Source of the DNA: Serinus canaria
Taxonomy: Eukaryota; Chordata; Aves; Passeriformes; Fringillidae
Assembly (NCBI RefSeq): GCF_022539315.1
Contig: NC_066321.1
Coordinates: 1,793,001-1,857,000, forward strand
Direction: 5' to 3'
DNA: 64,000 nucleotides
The translations under genes and the position numbers were made by a program. The notes beneath the pieces were generated by a model. It did not search any database, was not told the origin of the DNA, and was given only the letters and a program-made list of their open reading frames with translations. Of the stretch, positions 20,266 through 33,480 are shown in pieces (position 1 is the stretch's first letter; each line of letters begins with the position of its first letter).

Positions 20266-21635
20266 TGGAAGGCAGCCACAGCTATGAAAATATCCATTCA
20301 TTCACCCCTCATGGCTCCAATTCCCTGATCCCTGGGGAGGTGGAGGCACCACTCAGGGAGATCAGGTGGATTTTCAGCCCTGACAGCCACAGAGGGGACA
20401 GAGCAAAACCCAGAACTCACCCCCCTGGTCTTGCTCATCCTCTGGAATCCTGATCACAGCTCAGAAAAATTCATTTTTCACCTCGAAGGGGAAGAGAAGA
20501 AATAAAAAATGTGCTGTACAACCTTCTCCTGTTGTGACAGACTCGCAGATAATTCACATTTTTCATTTATGATCAGGGGCTGCTCTGTGGAGCTGCGAGC
20601 CCTGCTCTGTGCCAGAGATGTGAGGTCATGGAGCTGGAGCTCTGACTCCCTGCCAGATGGAGCTGTGATATTAAAAGAAGCCAAAATGAGCTTCCTGTGC
20701 AAAACTGGGAACAAAAGAGCATTTTTCCAGTGCTGCCTGAGGGTTCATAGGAACCTCAATGTCCAGCTGCAGGCACAGCTCCCATCCTGTCACCCCACCA
20801 GCTCTGGAATTGGAATTATCCCAGCAACAAGCGTGGTTATAATGTCACTTCTACTTTTGGCACCTCAACATCATTTTTCATGTGCCATCACAGGGTTCCC
20901 TTCATGGTTTTGGCAGCCAAGCCAGGAAAATCCCTTCCCCAAACCCCCTCCCAGCCCAGGAATCCAAATGAAAATGGGACAAAGAAGTGACAGACGCCCA
21001 GAGCTCCACACCTTGCACAATTGGGGACAATTGGGTGCTGGGTCCAAAGCACCCAACCTGTCCTAATCACCTTGAGCTCATTAATTTACAAAGCTTTGGC
21101 CCAACTCTGGGGGCTGGCAGATGATCAAGCTCTTAGTGGATGCGATTCAAACTAATCCATTAAAAGGCATTTAATTCCAGCGAGGAAATCAGGACTTTTC
21201 AATTATTACAAGTGCTGGAAAGTTTTCCTGCCAGCAGAATTTCAAGGTGAGGGGGGAAGCAAGGCCCAGCTCCACCCGTGGGGGTTCCCACCTCAAATCC
21301 CAGCCCCAAACCCCAGCCCAGGGTCCCCCAGTGCCCTTTCACTGCAGACAGGGAAAAAACCAACGGGACCCAGCCTGTGCTGTTGTTTATTTTCCCCTTT
21401 TTCATCCTTCAGATCCCATGTTCAGGATGGTTTCCGAGGGAAAAGAGGATTTTGTCAAGTTACACAGCTTCTCCCTGGGATCCATCAGGGCGTTTGGCCA
21501 GGCTGGAATGGAAGGGAAGGATGGGAAGGCAGTGAAGGTTCCATGATGGGAACATCCTCCAGCTGCCTCAGGCAAGGAAACCCTGCACTCCCATCAGGAC
21601 CCTGCCAGACACCAAAAAACCCCAAAATCCAACAG
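20266..21635. other. Non-coding stretch
   Basis: No exon recognised; open frames here lack splice context and family features. Confidence 0.45.
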
Positions 21636-22050
21636 AGAAGGAAAAGGAAAGAAGAAGGAAGAAAGAGAAAGGAAGAAAGAAGGAAAGAAGGAAAGAAGGA
21701 AAGAAGGGAAAAGAAAGAAGGGAAAAGAAAAGAAGGGAAAGGAAAAGGAAGGGAAAGAGAGGAAAGAAGAGGAAAGAGAGAAAGAAGGGAAAGAAAAGAA
21801 GGGAAAGAAAAGAAGGAAAAGAAAAGAAGGGAAAGAAAAGAAGAGGAAAGAAAAGAAGGGAAAGAGAAGAGAAAAGAAAGAGAAGAGAAAAGAAAAGAAG
21901 AGAAAAGACAAAGAAAAGAAAAGAAAGAAAAGAAACGAAAGAAAAGAAAAGAAAAGAAAAGAAAAGAAAAGAAAAGAAAGAAAAGAAAAGAAAAGAAAAG
22001 AAAAGAAAAGAAAAGAAAAGAAAAGAAAAGAGAAAGAAAAGAAAGAAAGA
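21636..22050. repeat. Long purine tract, (GAAAG/GAAAA)n microsatellite
   Basis: About 400 bp almost entirely of A and G on the plus strand, grading from GGAAGAAAGAAGG units into pure AAAAG repeats on the right. The long open frame across it is lysine/arginine/glutamate only and is not a gene. Confidence 0.97.
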
Positions 22051-25000
22051 ACTTCTAAGTGTCCCAACCATGGAAAAAAAAATGGAGTTACAAACCAGGA
22101 TAAGACCCAAAGTTATAAAAATCAACTTCCTCAGACGTGGGGCTCGTGGTGCACTTGGAGCCAGGAATGTTGCTGGGAATTTGCTGTTAAATTGGGTCAT
22201 GATCAAGATTTTCATTTTGCCAGCTCCAAAAAGCCAAGGCCTTGCTGTCTGAACACCAAACCCAACACCACCAAATGTCATGTCCAGATAAAATATTTTA
22301 GTGGATATAAAACTCAGAGCAGGTAAATATTCATCCATTTAACAACATTCTTGTTTGCCTCAATTAAAATTTGCTCCATAAAGCAATTCCACAAAAAACC
22401 ACTCCCAAAGACAAAAACCACTGGAAAATCACCTCTTTCCCTTTTCCCACTTGAACATTTGATCCAAACCCCAACTAAAAGCTGTTTAAAATCTCTGTTA
22501 TCTGGAAAAAATAAGAAGATGGTGATAATAATTTCTCAAACATTGTAAAATGCCCCGAAGATGCTTTGTACCCTATTAAACATTTAAGCAGAGCATGGCT
22601 TGGTGGATGCAAGCTGAAAACAACTTAATAGCAGTGAAACCTTTTTTTTTTCCAGTCCTTAGAATGCAGCAGGAAAAACAACTTTAAAACTTCTCCACCC
22701 TTGAAGTGGAGATGTCTGTATTTGTGAACAGCTGACCCATGTGGAGATGTCTGTATTTGTGAACAGGTTTTATAGAAAACAGATATTTTAGGTGGATGAA
22801 ACAGATCTTTTGGGTGGATAAAGCGGATATTTTAGATGTATTTTTTGTGTCTTTATCTCTGGATGGGCAGACACCATCACCCAGCAGAGACAGGAGGTAA
22901 AACGAGGACGACGAGGCCACTTCACCTTTCCTCGGGGCGTGAGGAACCCGCGACGTTTTCCCTCCCCACAAACCTCTCCCCACTCCTACTCCATGGATAC
23001 CCCAAAAACCTCTTAACCACCAACCAACCTCCTGGGAAAACACCCCCACAAAACCCCAGCGGGCATCCCAAGGTCCGGATTTGGTGTTCAGGGCTGGCTC
23101 CCAAGGCTGGATCCCAACCCCGCGCTCACCCTCTCCTCCGGCGCCGGCGCCGCCCCTTTGGATCTCCCTGGAGAGGGCTGGAAGCTCCTTAAGAGCATGA
23201 AGACATCTCAAGAGGTTTTAACTCTTAATATCTGCAGTCTGGCATCTGCTTCCCCGGCAGTTTAGCCCCAAATGTACGTCTGGGAAGGAGGAGAGCCCTA
23301 AAAGCAGGAGGGATTTCTATGAAATCCAGCCCTGCACTGGTTTGCCTTTAGAATCTTGTTAGATGAGCACAGGAATCCCAGGGAAAAAAACTCCCTGGAG
23401 GTTGGGAAAGGCTGGTCTTGCACACGAAACAAAGAGCTTGGTTGGTGTAGCAAAAATAAAACAAATAAAAATAACATCAACAAAAGAAATATATAAATAA
23501 ATAGAAACAAAAATAAATTCAACCCCGTTAAATATTTAAATATGCATAACAGCACAACAAATCTGGCCAGATTTGTATAAAAAACAGAGTGAGACATAAA
23601 AAAAATATTTAAAGATCTAAAAGTTAAAATGGCCTATTTTTATTTCATATATTTAGATTCACCACGAGCCTTCTGTGGAGACACTCCAACAAATATCACC
23701 TCTACAAACACACCAACCGGCTCCAAATAGACTGATCAATATTTGGGGGGTGGAAGTGCTGCCGTGGGGGTTCAGAGCCCCCCAGACCCCGTGAAAGGAG
23801 CAGCAGATGCTCAGAGCGAGGTCTGGAGCTGCTGATGTCTCATCAAGGGCTCCCATTCTTCTGGGGACAAGAGCCATTGTTCCCTGTCCCACCAGGGCTC
23901 TTTGGGGACACTGCTGCAGCACATCTGCCCAAATTTATTTCATTAATAAATTTTAATAAGTGTTTCTTCAAGGGTTTTTTAGGTGTTTTCTTCAATTCCT
24001 CAAAAATACCTTCGGAAGAGCAACCTGAATTTGCTCCGTTTATTCAAAAATTTTTTTCAAAACAACAAATCAATTGAAATCTGCAGGAGCTGGCAAAGAG
24101 AAGTCCAGGGGTTTCATGGAGAATATTTTGGTTTGTAATGGAAAATATTTTGGTTTGTTTGTCCTTCTCCTTCCTGCCAACCCCATTTTCAGGTGACTTT
24201 GTGGATGCATTTGTGGCCTCACTTCACCTTCTCCTCCAGACACACAATATTTACATTAAAAATCCACCCAACAGCTGATTAATCTCCAAAAACGAGCTCG
24301 TCAAGCCCTTCCCTCCACCAGCCAGACCCCAAAATTCCTGATTTCCCTAGCAGGAGTGTGAATTTTGTGGCACAGGAGGACAGTGGGCTGAAATCACCCC
24401 GAGGGCACTCCAGGAGCAGAGCTGGCAAACACTGCACTCACCCTGAGGAGTGATTCCAGCTGGGAATCTCTGCCTGGATCAAGGAATGGGAACAGTGAAA
24501 GGCAGCAGGGGCTGGGTATAAAATTTCCAACTATTTCGGAGCGGAACATAATCAGTAAGTTAATTAATTAATTAATTAATAAGGACGAACAGCAGCAGTT
24601 GATGAAATTTCCTGAGAAAATAAATTTTGGAGGAATTTGTTTGAAATTGCCTCAGGGCACTTAAACCTCACATTTAATAAGCTCGAAATTCATCAAGATT
24701 AGGAGTGTGCAGCCCTCAGCACCTCTGGATCTAAACCACCAGGAAAACACTCTCCTTCCATGACTTCCCCTTTTCCAGAGTCTTCTATTCCCTGCCCTGC
24801 AAACCAATCCCAAATCCCAACCATCTCCTCTGTTAACCTGGTTTTATACTCATTTTTTTTCTCTTTTAGCACTTCACTCCCTCCTCGGGATGGCCCCCAG
24901 GAATTCTGCCACCTGCCTGGTGCTGAAATATTTCCATTTTTCCAGCCAGATCCCGGCAGTATCCGCAGGGATCATCCCCCAGCGAGGCAGGCACCTGCCT

Positions 25001-25197
25001 GGGAGTGGAGATTTGTCTGCTCAGAGCTCAGGGGATGAAAGCAGAGCCACACAAAAGCTCGGGGCTGGCTGGGAGGAAATAATGGCAGCCAGAATTCCAT
25101 GAGAGGAATTTCTGTTCTTCTGTTCAAGGCACTTGTAGAGGAAGAGAACGCAAAAAAAAAAACCCCAAAAAAACCCCACCCAGAATTTGATAAAATA
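22051..25197. other. Non-coding stretch
   Basis: Contains a 54-bp local duplication near 22696-22790 (GTGGAGATGTCTGTATTTG twice), a CpG-rich patch at 23090-23165 (CTCCGGCGCCGGCGCCGCC) and a TTAA run at 24556-24582. No exon recognised. Confidence 0.45.
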
Positions 25198-27126
25198 CAG
25201 GGATAATTGGCATTAAACAAATAAAAACCATAAAAGGAAAACATGATAAAATTTTAATTATATTTGAGGTGATTCATCTTTTCCTATCATATTTAGCAGT
25301 TCATGTAGAATGTTTAGCAATTTAAATAGAACACTTAGCAGCTTACATAGAATATGTAGCAGATTATATAGAATATTTAGCTATTTCTATTGCGTATTTA
25401 GCTATTTATATGGCATATTTAGCAGATTATATAGAATATTTAGCAATTTATAAAGAATATTTAGCAATTTATAAAGAATATTTAGCAATTTATAAAGAAT
25501 ATTTAGCAATTTAAATAGAATATGTAGCAGATTATATAGAATATTTAGCAACCTATATAGAATATTTAGCAATTTATATAGAATATTTAGTTATTTCTAT
25601 AGCATATTTAGCTGTTTTATATAGAATATTTAGCAATTCACATAGAATATGTAGCAATTTATATAGAATAATTAGCAACTTATATAGGATATTTAGCTAT
25701 TTCTATAGCATATTTAGCAAGTAATAGAGAATATTTACCAATTTATATAGAATATGTAGCAATTTCTATAGAATATTTAGCTATTTCTATAGCATATTTA
25801 GCTGCTTATATAGAATATTTAGCAATTCACACAGAATATGTAGCAATTTTATAGAATAATTAGAAACTTATATAGAATATTTTTGTTATTTCTATAGCAT
25901 ATTTTGCAGATTATATGGAATAATTAGCAATTTACATAGACTATGTAACAATTTGTATAGAATATTTAGCAACCTACATAGAATAATTAGCAATTTCTAT
26001 AGAATATTTAGCTATTTCTATAGCATATTTAGCAGATTATGTAGAATATTTAGCAACCTATATAGAAGATTTAGCAATTTATATAGAATATTTAATTATT
26101 TCTATAGAATAATTAGCAATTTATATAGAATAATTAGCTATTTCTATAGCATATTTAGCAGATTATATAGAATATTTACCAATTGATATAAAATTAGGAA
26201 ACCCGTGGAAGAGAATATTTACCAATATGTAAAACTTATATCTAGAATATTTACCAATTGATATTAAATTAGGGAAGAGAATATTTACCAATATCTAAAA
26301 CTTATCTTAAAATTTACCAATTGATAAAACTTATATATAGAATATTTACCAATTGATATAAAACTAGGGAAGAGAATATTTACCAATATCTAAAACTTAT
26401 CTGTAGAATATTTACCAATGGCTATAAAATTCGGAGGGCCTGGCGGCCTTGCCCAGGAGTGCAGAGGGAAGGAGCAGCAGGAGGGATGGTTTATGCCATC
26501 ATCCCAAATCCATCCCAGCTCTGAGGGTTCCCAAGGGAAGCCAAGGCCAGGGAGGAGGCGCAGCCCCCCTGGCAGAGAGCCCCTCTTCACCCGCTGCCCT
26601 GGCACCGCTGGCAGCCCCATAAATGGGAATATTGTGGATTCACAGGGAGCCTCTGGAGCTGGGATCACGTAGGCACCGCTGGGTAGTGAACAAACAGCCG
26701 TTTATTCCGGATTTTCCCCCGTTTTAACACGTGCCAAGGGATAAACCGGGGGTTTCTTGGGGGCCCAGATGTCCAAAATAGATTTTTATGGGGTTGACAA
26801 TACTTGATTGTTGGTGGGGAAGGAGTGCTGCCTCCAGACACACAGTGCTCCGGTGAAAACCATAAAATTTCCTCATCAGGTTTGTAAAAATCTCAGCCAG
26901 GGACAACAGAGTGGACAGGGGAGAGCCCAAAGAGCAGCCCTGATGGAAAAATGATTGTTTGTGGGAACATATGGCCACATATGGAGGGATAAGGGCTCTG
27001 CTCCCCTCTGAGCAGGTCACACCACGCCACAAAAACCACAGAGAACTCACCAGGGGCAAAACGGGTCTAGACAGGGAAATAAAATGAGGAATTGTTCACT
27101 TTGTAGGGAAAAAAGATGGATTTCCA
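25198..27126. repeat. Large tandem duplication, unit 1 (1.93 kb)
   Basis: Begins CAGGGATAATTGGCATTAAA and ends GATGGATTTCCA; unit 2 starts immediately with the same CAGGGATAATTGG. The left 1.2 kb is a 21-bp AT-rich minisatellite. The right 0.7 kb is complex sequence with a possible LTR-like region (minus strand CGGAATAAACGGCTG). Confidence 0.95.
25280..26440. repeat. 21-bp AT-rich minisatellite (unit 1)
   Basis: Variants of ATATAGAATATTTAGCAATTT repeated about 50 times. They change at the right end into ACCAATTGATATAAAA plus GGGAAGAGAATATTTACC units. Confidence 0.95.
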
Positions 27127-29595
27127 CAGGGATAATTGGCATTAAACAAATAAAAACCATAAAAGGAAAACATGATAAAATTTTAATTATATTTGAGGTG
27201 ATTCATCTTTTCCTATCATATTTAGCAGTTCATGTAGAATGTTTAGCAATTTAAATAGAACACTTAGCAGCTTACATAGAATATGTAGCAGATTATATAG
27301 AATATTTAGCTATTTCTATTGCGTATTTAGCTATTTATATGGCATATTTAGCAGATTATATAGAATATTTAGCAATTTATAAAGAATATTTAGCAATTTA
27401 TAAAGAATATTTAGCATTTAAGCAATTGCATTTAAATAGAATATGTAGCAGATTATATAGAATATTTAGCAACCTATATAGAATATTTAGCAATTTATAT
27501 AGAATATTTAGTTATGTCTATAGCATATTTAGCTGTTTATATAGAATATTAGCAATTCACATAGAATATGTAGCAATTTATATAGAATAATTAGCAACTT
27601 ATATAGGATATTTAGCTATTTCTATAGCATATTAGCAAGTAATAGAGAATATTTACCAATTTATATAGAATATGTAGCAATTTATATAGAATATTTAGCT
27701 ATTTCTATAGCATATTTAGCTGCTTATATAGAATATTTAGCAATTCACATAGAATATGTAGCAATTTTATAGAATAATTAGAACTTATATAGAATATTTT
27801 TGTTATTTCTATAGCATATTTAGCAGATTATATGGAATAATTAGCAATTTACATAGACTATGTAACAATTTGTATAGAATATTTAGCAACCTACATAGAA
27901 TAATTAGCAATTTCTATAGAATATTTAGCTATTTCTATAGCATATTTAGCAGATTATGTAGAATATTAGCAACTATTAAGAAGAGTTAGCAATTGATATA
28001 GAATAGTTAATTATTGCTATAGAAGGATAGCAATTTCTTAGCATATTAGCAGATTATATAGAATAGTTACCCAATTGATATAAAAGTACGGAAAAACGTG
28101 GAAGAGATATTTACCAATAGGTAAAACTTATATCTAGAATATTTACCAATGAATAAATTAGGGAAGAGCATATTTCCAATATGCTCAAATTATCTATAAG
28201 AATATTTACAATTGATATAAAAATAGGAAAAAACCGTGGAAGACAATATTACACACAAATAGTAAAACTTATATAGAATTATTTTCCCAATTGCATTAAA
28301 ATACAGGGAAGAGAATATTTACCAATATGTAAAACTTATATAGAATATTTCCAATTGATATAAAACAGGACGAGAAATTTACCAATCTTAAAAACTGATC
28401 TATAGAATATTTACCAATGATATAAAACAGGAAACCTGTGCGAAGAGAATATTTTACCATATATAAACATCTATAGAATATTTACCAATTATATAAAATT
28501 AGGGAAGAGGGGAATTATTACCAATATCTAAAACTATATGTAGAATATTTACCAATTGATATAAAAGTAAGGAAGAGAATATTTACCAATTGAAGATAAA
28601 ACTTTCTATAGAATATTTACTATTGATATAAAAATTAGGAGGAAACCGTGGAAGACAATTACCCAATTGATATAAAATTCGGGAAGAGATATTTACCAAT
28701 AGCTAAAACTTATATGTAGAATATTTACCAATTGCTATTTAAAAATTAGGGAGAGCTATTTACCCAATATCTAAACATCTATAGAAGATTACCAATTGAT
28801 ATAAAAATATATATAGAATATTTACCAATGATGATAAAATTAAGGGACGAGAATTACCCATACTAAATTATTGTAGAATATACCAATGGCTATAAAAATT
28901 CGGAGGGCCTGGCGCCTTGCCAGGAGTGCAGAGGGAAGGAGCAGCAGGAGGGATGGTTTATGCCATCATCCCAAATCCATCCCAGCTCTGAGGGTTCCCA
29001 AGGGAAGCCAAGGCCAGGGAGGAGGCGCAGCCCCCCTGGCAGAGAGCCCCTCTTCACCCGCTGCCCTGGCACCGCTGGCAGCCCCATAAATGGGAATATT
29101 GTGGATTCACAGGGAGCCTCTGGAGCTGGGATCACGTAGGCACCGCTGGGTAGTGAACAAACAGCCGTTTATTCCGGATTTTCCCCCGTTTTAACACGTG
29201 CCAAGGGATAAACTGGGGGTTTATTGGGGGCCCAGATGTCCAAAATAGATTTTTATGGGGTTGACAATACTTGATTGTTGGTGGGGAAGGAGTGCTGCCT
29301 CCAGACACACAGTGCTCCGGTGAAAACCATAAAATTTCCTCATCAGGTTTGTAAAAATCTCAGCCAGGGACAACAGAGTGGACAGGGGAGAGCCCAAAGA
29401 GCAGCCCTGATGGAAAAATGATTGTTTGTGGGAACATATGGCCACATATGGAGGGATAAGGGCTCTGCTCCCCTCTGAGCAGGTCACACCACGCCACAAA
29501 AACCACAGAAAACTCACCAGGGGCAAAACGGGTCTAGGACAGGGGAAATAAAATGAGGAATTGTTCACTTTGTAGGGAAAAAAGATGGATTTCCA
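27127..29595. repeat. Large tandem duplication, unit 2 (2.47 kb)
   Basis: Near-identical to unit 1 in the complex left and right flanks, with only a few substitutions and homopolymer differences. The minisatellite is some 540 bp longer, and between about 27960 and 28900 it is full of single-base indels that break the repeat register. Confidence 0.95.
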
Positions 29596-31571
29596 GCAAA
29601 AAAAAAAAAAAATTAGGGAATTCAAAATAGTTTTTAAAAAGTGGTGGGATAACCATGGGGTTTATTTGTGCTTTTGCTCTTGCTCTCCCATTACACCCCA
29701 AGGAGGGATTGTCTGAGGGAAAAATCTCTCCAGAGTGGCAAGGAGCCACCAGAAATCCCACCCTGCCACCTGCTCCTGGTGCTCCCAGCGAGCCAAGATC
29801 CCTTCCAGAGGCAGATCCCAACCAGCCAGGCACACACGGCACCTGGCCGCCCCAGGGCTGCAATAACAGCTTCTTTTGAGCTAAATGAGTTCATTTCCAC
29901 CAAACAGCTCTGCCTGAGTGAGTTTTCTGGAGCCAGAGCACCAGCAGCTCCAGCAGACACTTCCAGCTCTCCATGAGCTCTCCATGAGCTCGGCCCTTGG
30001 ATCCCTGACCCCAAGGACTCGCTCTGCCCATTCCATCACATCAATCTGACAGACACGAGCAGCAGGAAAAGGTCAGAACTTCCTGCCCTCAGGTCCTAAA
30101 AATCACCTTGAGGGACATCCAGGGTTTATTTTTAGTGCTCCTTAAACCCCTGTATTCATCCAGGCCGTGAGAAACTGGACTGACCGATAAATCGTGGGGT
30201 GCAACTTGGGTTTCCATTGGAAAAGCCCAGCCCTGTGGATGAGCAGGGCTGAAAGGAAATAATTGATTCCATGTCCAAGCTGTGTGGTAACTTATCCTTC
30301 ACTTTTACACCAGAGAGTGGCAGGAAATCAGCCCTGAGATCAGACAGGCGAGCGCCAAATAATGGAGCCGGCGGATCGCTGACGCATAAATAAAGTTTTA
30401 GGTTTGCAGGGAACAAACCTCCCACTGTAACACGGCCAGGGGGACTTCTCAGATGGTTCGATGGCAGCACTGGCCTAAAAAATTATCCAGTGGGAATGGG
30501 AAGGGTTGGATTCCCTCCCTGCTGGCACCTCCCGGGGCTGTAGGGAGGCAGCGGGGTTAGACCCGAGGGCAGGCCTGGTTAAAGCCCGTCCTTGTTTGCA
30601 TAACTAATGAGTGGATGTTGGGAATCATTTTATCCCAGCTGTCCTAATGAGCTAAATCGTTTCGGGATCGTTTGTCTCACCCAGGATTTGTTTTCAGCTC
30701 GTTCTGGTGGAGAAACCTCATCCTTGCCCCTCGTTCCTCTCGGAGCTGGGCCCTGCAAGCTCAGCACTGACCACAACCAGGCAAAAATATCAACATTTGT
30801 GTTTTCCTGTGCTGCTTCCAGCACTGCTTGCAGAGGGAAGGGCTCCACTGAGTTTCCACAGCGGGAAAATAACGCAGGGCTCTGAGATCCGCGGGATCCC
30901 GGGGGGCTGGAGCCAGCCTGACCTCCTGACACCACCAGCGCCAGCTCTGAGCCAGCCAGGTCCTCCCATCTCGCTGCAAAACGGCTTTTCCACGGCAATA
31001 AAAGCAGGGAAAAATCCAGCACAGGTTGTTCTGAAGGTGTGCTAATAGTCACACCCGGGATTTCCACCCTCTTCCCACTGGGATCTCTGTGGTTTACACC
31101 AACTCCCACTGAACGAGCTCTCTGAAGCAACAGAATAGTTGTTTTTTTATATAGAAATTGCATTTATTCTGCCAGTTCTGCCCACTGGAAGTTCCCAATC
31201 CATCAGCCTGACAATGAACCTGGAAGTGATTTTAAAAAATGAACCACAGCCTGGGCTCCTGACACTGGAAAAATCAACCAAAAATGATGGATATTCCTGC
31301 AGGGACTCCCACACTTTGGGCAGGTTTTCATACCTGCCCCTGCCCGTTGCCAAGTAAAAATTCCCAAAACACAGGAGAAATTATGTGGATACAGAAAAGA
31401 ATTGCCCAGCTCATTGTATTGGCGAGTGATGTTCAGGAACAGAATGTAATAATTATTAAGAAATTGGTAATATTCCCTCCCCTGAAGCAGGAAAGAGCAC
31501 ATACACCGGCTACAACTGGAAACACAATTATTTATCTATGAAATTCACTGCATTTTTAATTTAATTTAATC
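29596..31571. other. Non-coding stretch with possible conserved elements
   Basis: Complex sequence. Sub-regions 30320-30400 (GACAGGCGAGCGCCAAATAA, GATCGCTGACGCATAAATAA) and 30595-30690 (TTGCATAACTAATGAGTGG, TAATGAGCTAAATCGTTTCG) look like non-coding elements under constraint, but this is impression only. No exon recognised. Confidence 0.3.
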
Positions 31572-31690
31572 CAAAGCTAGGCTGGGTGGGGCTTGGAGCA
31601 GCCAGTGGAAGGTGTCCCTGCCCACGGCAGAGATTGGAATAGGATGAGCTTTAAGCTCCTTTCCAACCCAAAATATTCCATGATTTTTTC
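31572..31690 (+). mobile_element. CR1 LINE 3'-end fragment (sense)
   Basis: AGGCTGGGTGGGGCTTGGAG, GTGTCCCTGCCCACGG, GATGAGCTTTAAGCTCC, CCAACCC order. Confidence 0.75.
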
Positions 31691-32287
31691 GAGAGCAGCA
31701 TTTGTAATGAACAGGGAAGAAGAGCAGGAAGCTCTTTAGCACCGTGACTCTCTTTTACTCCCAGCAAACAGAATTATTCCCTTTGCTTTCATCCGGAAAA
31801 CAGCTTTGTGAAGAGCCCCGTTTCCATGAAGAGGCTCTCAGAAAAAAAACATAATTAAAATATGTCTATAACCACACTGCAGCCTCCTGCCGGAGCCCGG
31901 AGCTCCGCCTGGAGCGGGGCAGGACCGGCCCGGGAGCGCCTCCATCGCCCTCGGGAGCCACAAACACCCCGGGACCCCGAAAAAACGGGAATTTGGGGCG
32001 ACAAGGGGGTGTTTGGAAGGGAAGGGCGGGTTCCAAACAGGGGAACTCCTGGAAAACCCCTCCGGCTCCCCCCGGGGCTCATCCCGGGGCTCGTCCCGCG
32101 GGGTTCTGCTCCTGGAGGGGAGCGAGGGGTCCCCAAATCCGGCCGGAATCGCCGAGCCAGGGCTGAGCGAAGGCAGAATGGACATTTCCCCCTGAACCCC
32201 ACACAGGCACGGGTTTGTTTTGCTGAGCACGTGTCAGCCCCAGTGACTTCTGGAGCAAAAAAAAATAATAATCGCTTTTTCCGCTGT

Positions 32288-32395
32288 AACAATGGAGAAA
32301 ACAATAGGGAAAAGAATGGGGAAAACAAGAGAGAAAACAATAGGGAAAAGAAAAGGGAAAACAATAGGGAAAAGGGGTAGAAAGAAGGGGTTGGG
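32288..32395. repeat. Purine-rich AACAATAGGGAAAAG repeat
   Basis: Irregular units of GAAAACAATAGGGAAAAG split the CpG-dense block into two parts. Confidence 0.85.
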
Positions 32396-32499
32396 GCGGT
32401 TAAACAGAGACAGGGACGTACCTTTGCCGCACGGATTTTCCAGGCGCTGGCTCAGGGATTTTCCATCGCTCCCTCGGCGGCCGGGGCAGCCCGGGAGCC

Positions 32500-32665
32500 G
32501 GGAATGCGGGATCCGGGAATGCTGGAGCAGGGAAAGCGGGATCCGGGAATGCTGGAGCAGGGAAAGCGGGATCCGGGAATGCTGGAGCCGGGAATGCCGG
32601 ATCCGGGAATGCCGGATCCAGGGGTGCTGGAGCCGGGAATGCCGGATCCAGGGGTGCGGGAGCAG
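32500..32665. repeat. 15-bp GC-rich minisatellite
   Basis: About eleven units alternating GCGGGATCCGGGAAT and GCTGGAGCAGGGAAA types, lying inside the CpG-dense block. Confidence 0.92.
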
Positions 32666-33184
32666 GCTGGGCTCGCCTCCGTGCCGGGGCCGGCTCATGG
32701 AGCGGCAGTGCCCGCTCTGCTCTGCTGGCAAGGCGAGATTAGGATCTCCGGCGGGCAGGGAATTGTGCTGAGCTCCGGCTTTCCTTGGCGCTTCATTAAA
32801 AACAAGATTTTATTCCAGGCTGGACAGATCAGACAATCAGCGGGTTATCCTGCTCGGCTTCGTTCCAGGAGGGAAGACAAAAAAATCTATGGATAGCAGA
32901 GGATGAGTTCAAAACCAGAGGGAAGGAGAGGAATCCTGCGAGCCAGGAGCGAGCACCATCCCAGAGGGAAGCACGAACATTCCAGCCTGTGGGATTTCCC
33001 TATTCCCGTTTTTGCCCCGGTTCCGCGGGGTGCTGCCGAGGGTGACGGGGAGCTCCAGCTCCCTGCTCCAGCCGGGAGCGTCTCCCTTGGGCTGGATCAG
33101 CGGCTGAGCCCGGCTCAGCGCTCCCGAAAGCTTCACCCGAGCCTAAGCGCGGCCGCCAGCCCGCGGGGATTCATCTCGGGCCAG

Positions 33185-33480
33185 CCCCAGCGCCCTTTGG
33201 GATCTCTGCTGTTATCTCGCAGCTTTTAAGGACGTTAATGAGGTTTATCGCAGCCAAGTCACGTCTGTGTCCCGGCAGGCTGAGCTCGAAAACCCCCGCG
33301 TATTTCCAGAGCGTGACATCACATCTCAGCTCGGCTAAGTGGCCTTCAGATAACAGGGAATGCCCCCTCTCCCTGAGAATTCCGAGATAAAAACGCCGGA
33401 GAGGGGCGGTTTGCACACGTAGGGTGAGGTTTAACAGCACAGCTTAATTCATTTCGGGACATTAATTAGTCATGCAGAAA
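33185..33480. promoter_or_regulatory. Candidate conserved non-coding element beside the CpG block
   Basis: Complex sequence with AACGTTAATG-like and TGACATCACA motifs, GATAA/TTATC sites (GCTGTTATCTCG, CAGATAACAGG) and GGACATTAATTAGTCATGC. Inferred from composition and motif content only. Confidence 0.3.

Larger units (their letters stand above)
31870..33320. promoter_or_regulatory. CpG-dense block, candidate promoter/CpG island
   Basis: CpG dinucleotides are dense at 31890-32180 and 32400-33310 (GGAGCGGGGCAGGACCGGCC, CCTAAGCGCGGCCGCCAGCC) in contrast to the AT-rich surroundings, with a GC-rich minisatellite inside. It is the strongest promoter-like region between the two genes and could be the start of a 5'-UTR exon of LYPD6 or of a non-coding transcript. 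No transcript evidence is available. Confidence 0.45.

Noticed and set aside
21543..22338. 171-codon Lys/Arg/Glu and 256-codon Ser/Phe/Leu open frames
   Set aside because: Translations of the purine tract.
26724..27059. 111-codon minus-strand open frame, repeated at 29221-29625
   Set aside because: Duplicated only because it lies in the 1.9-kb tandem unit. No homology is recognised and the region has LTR-like rather than coding features.
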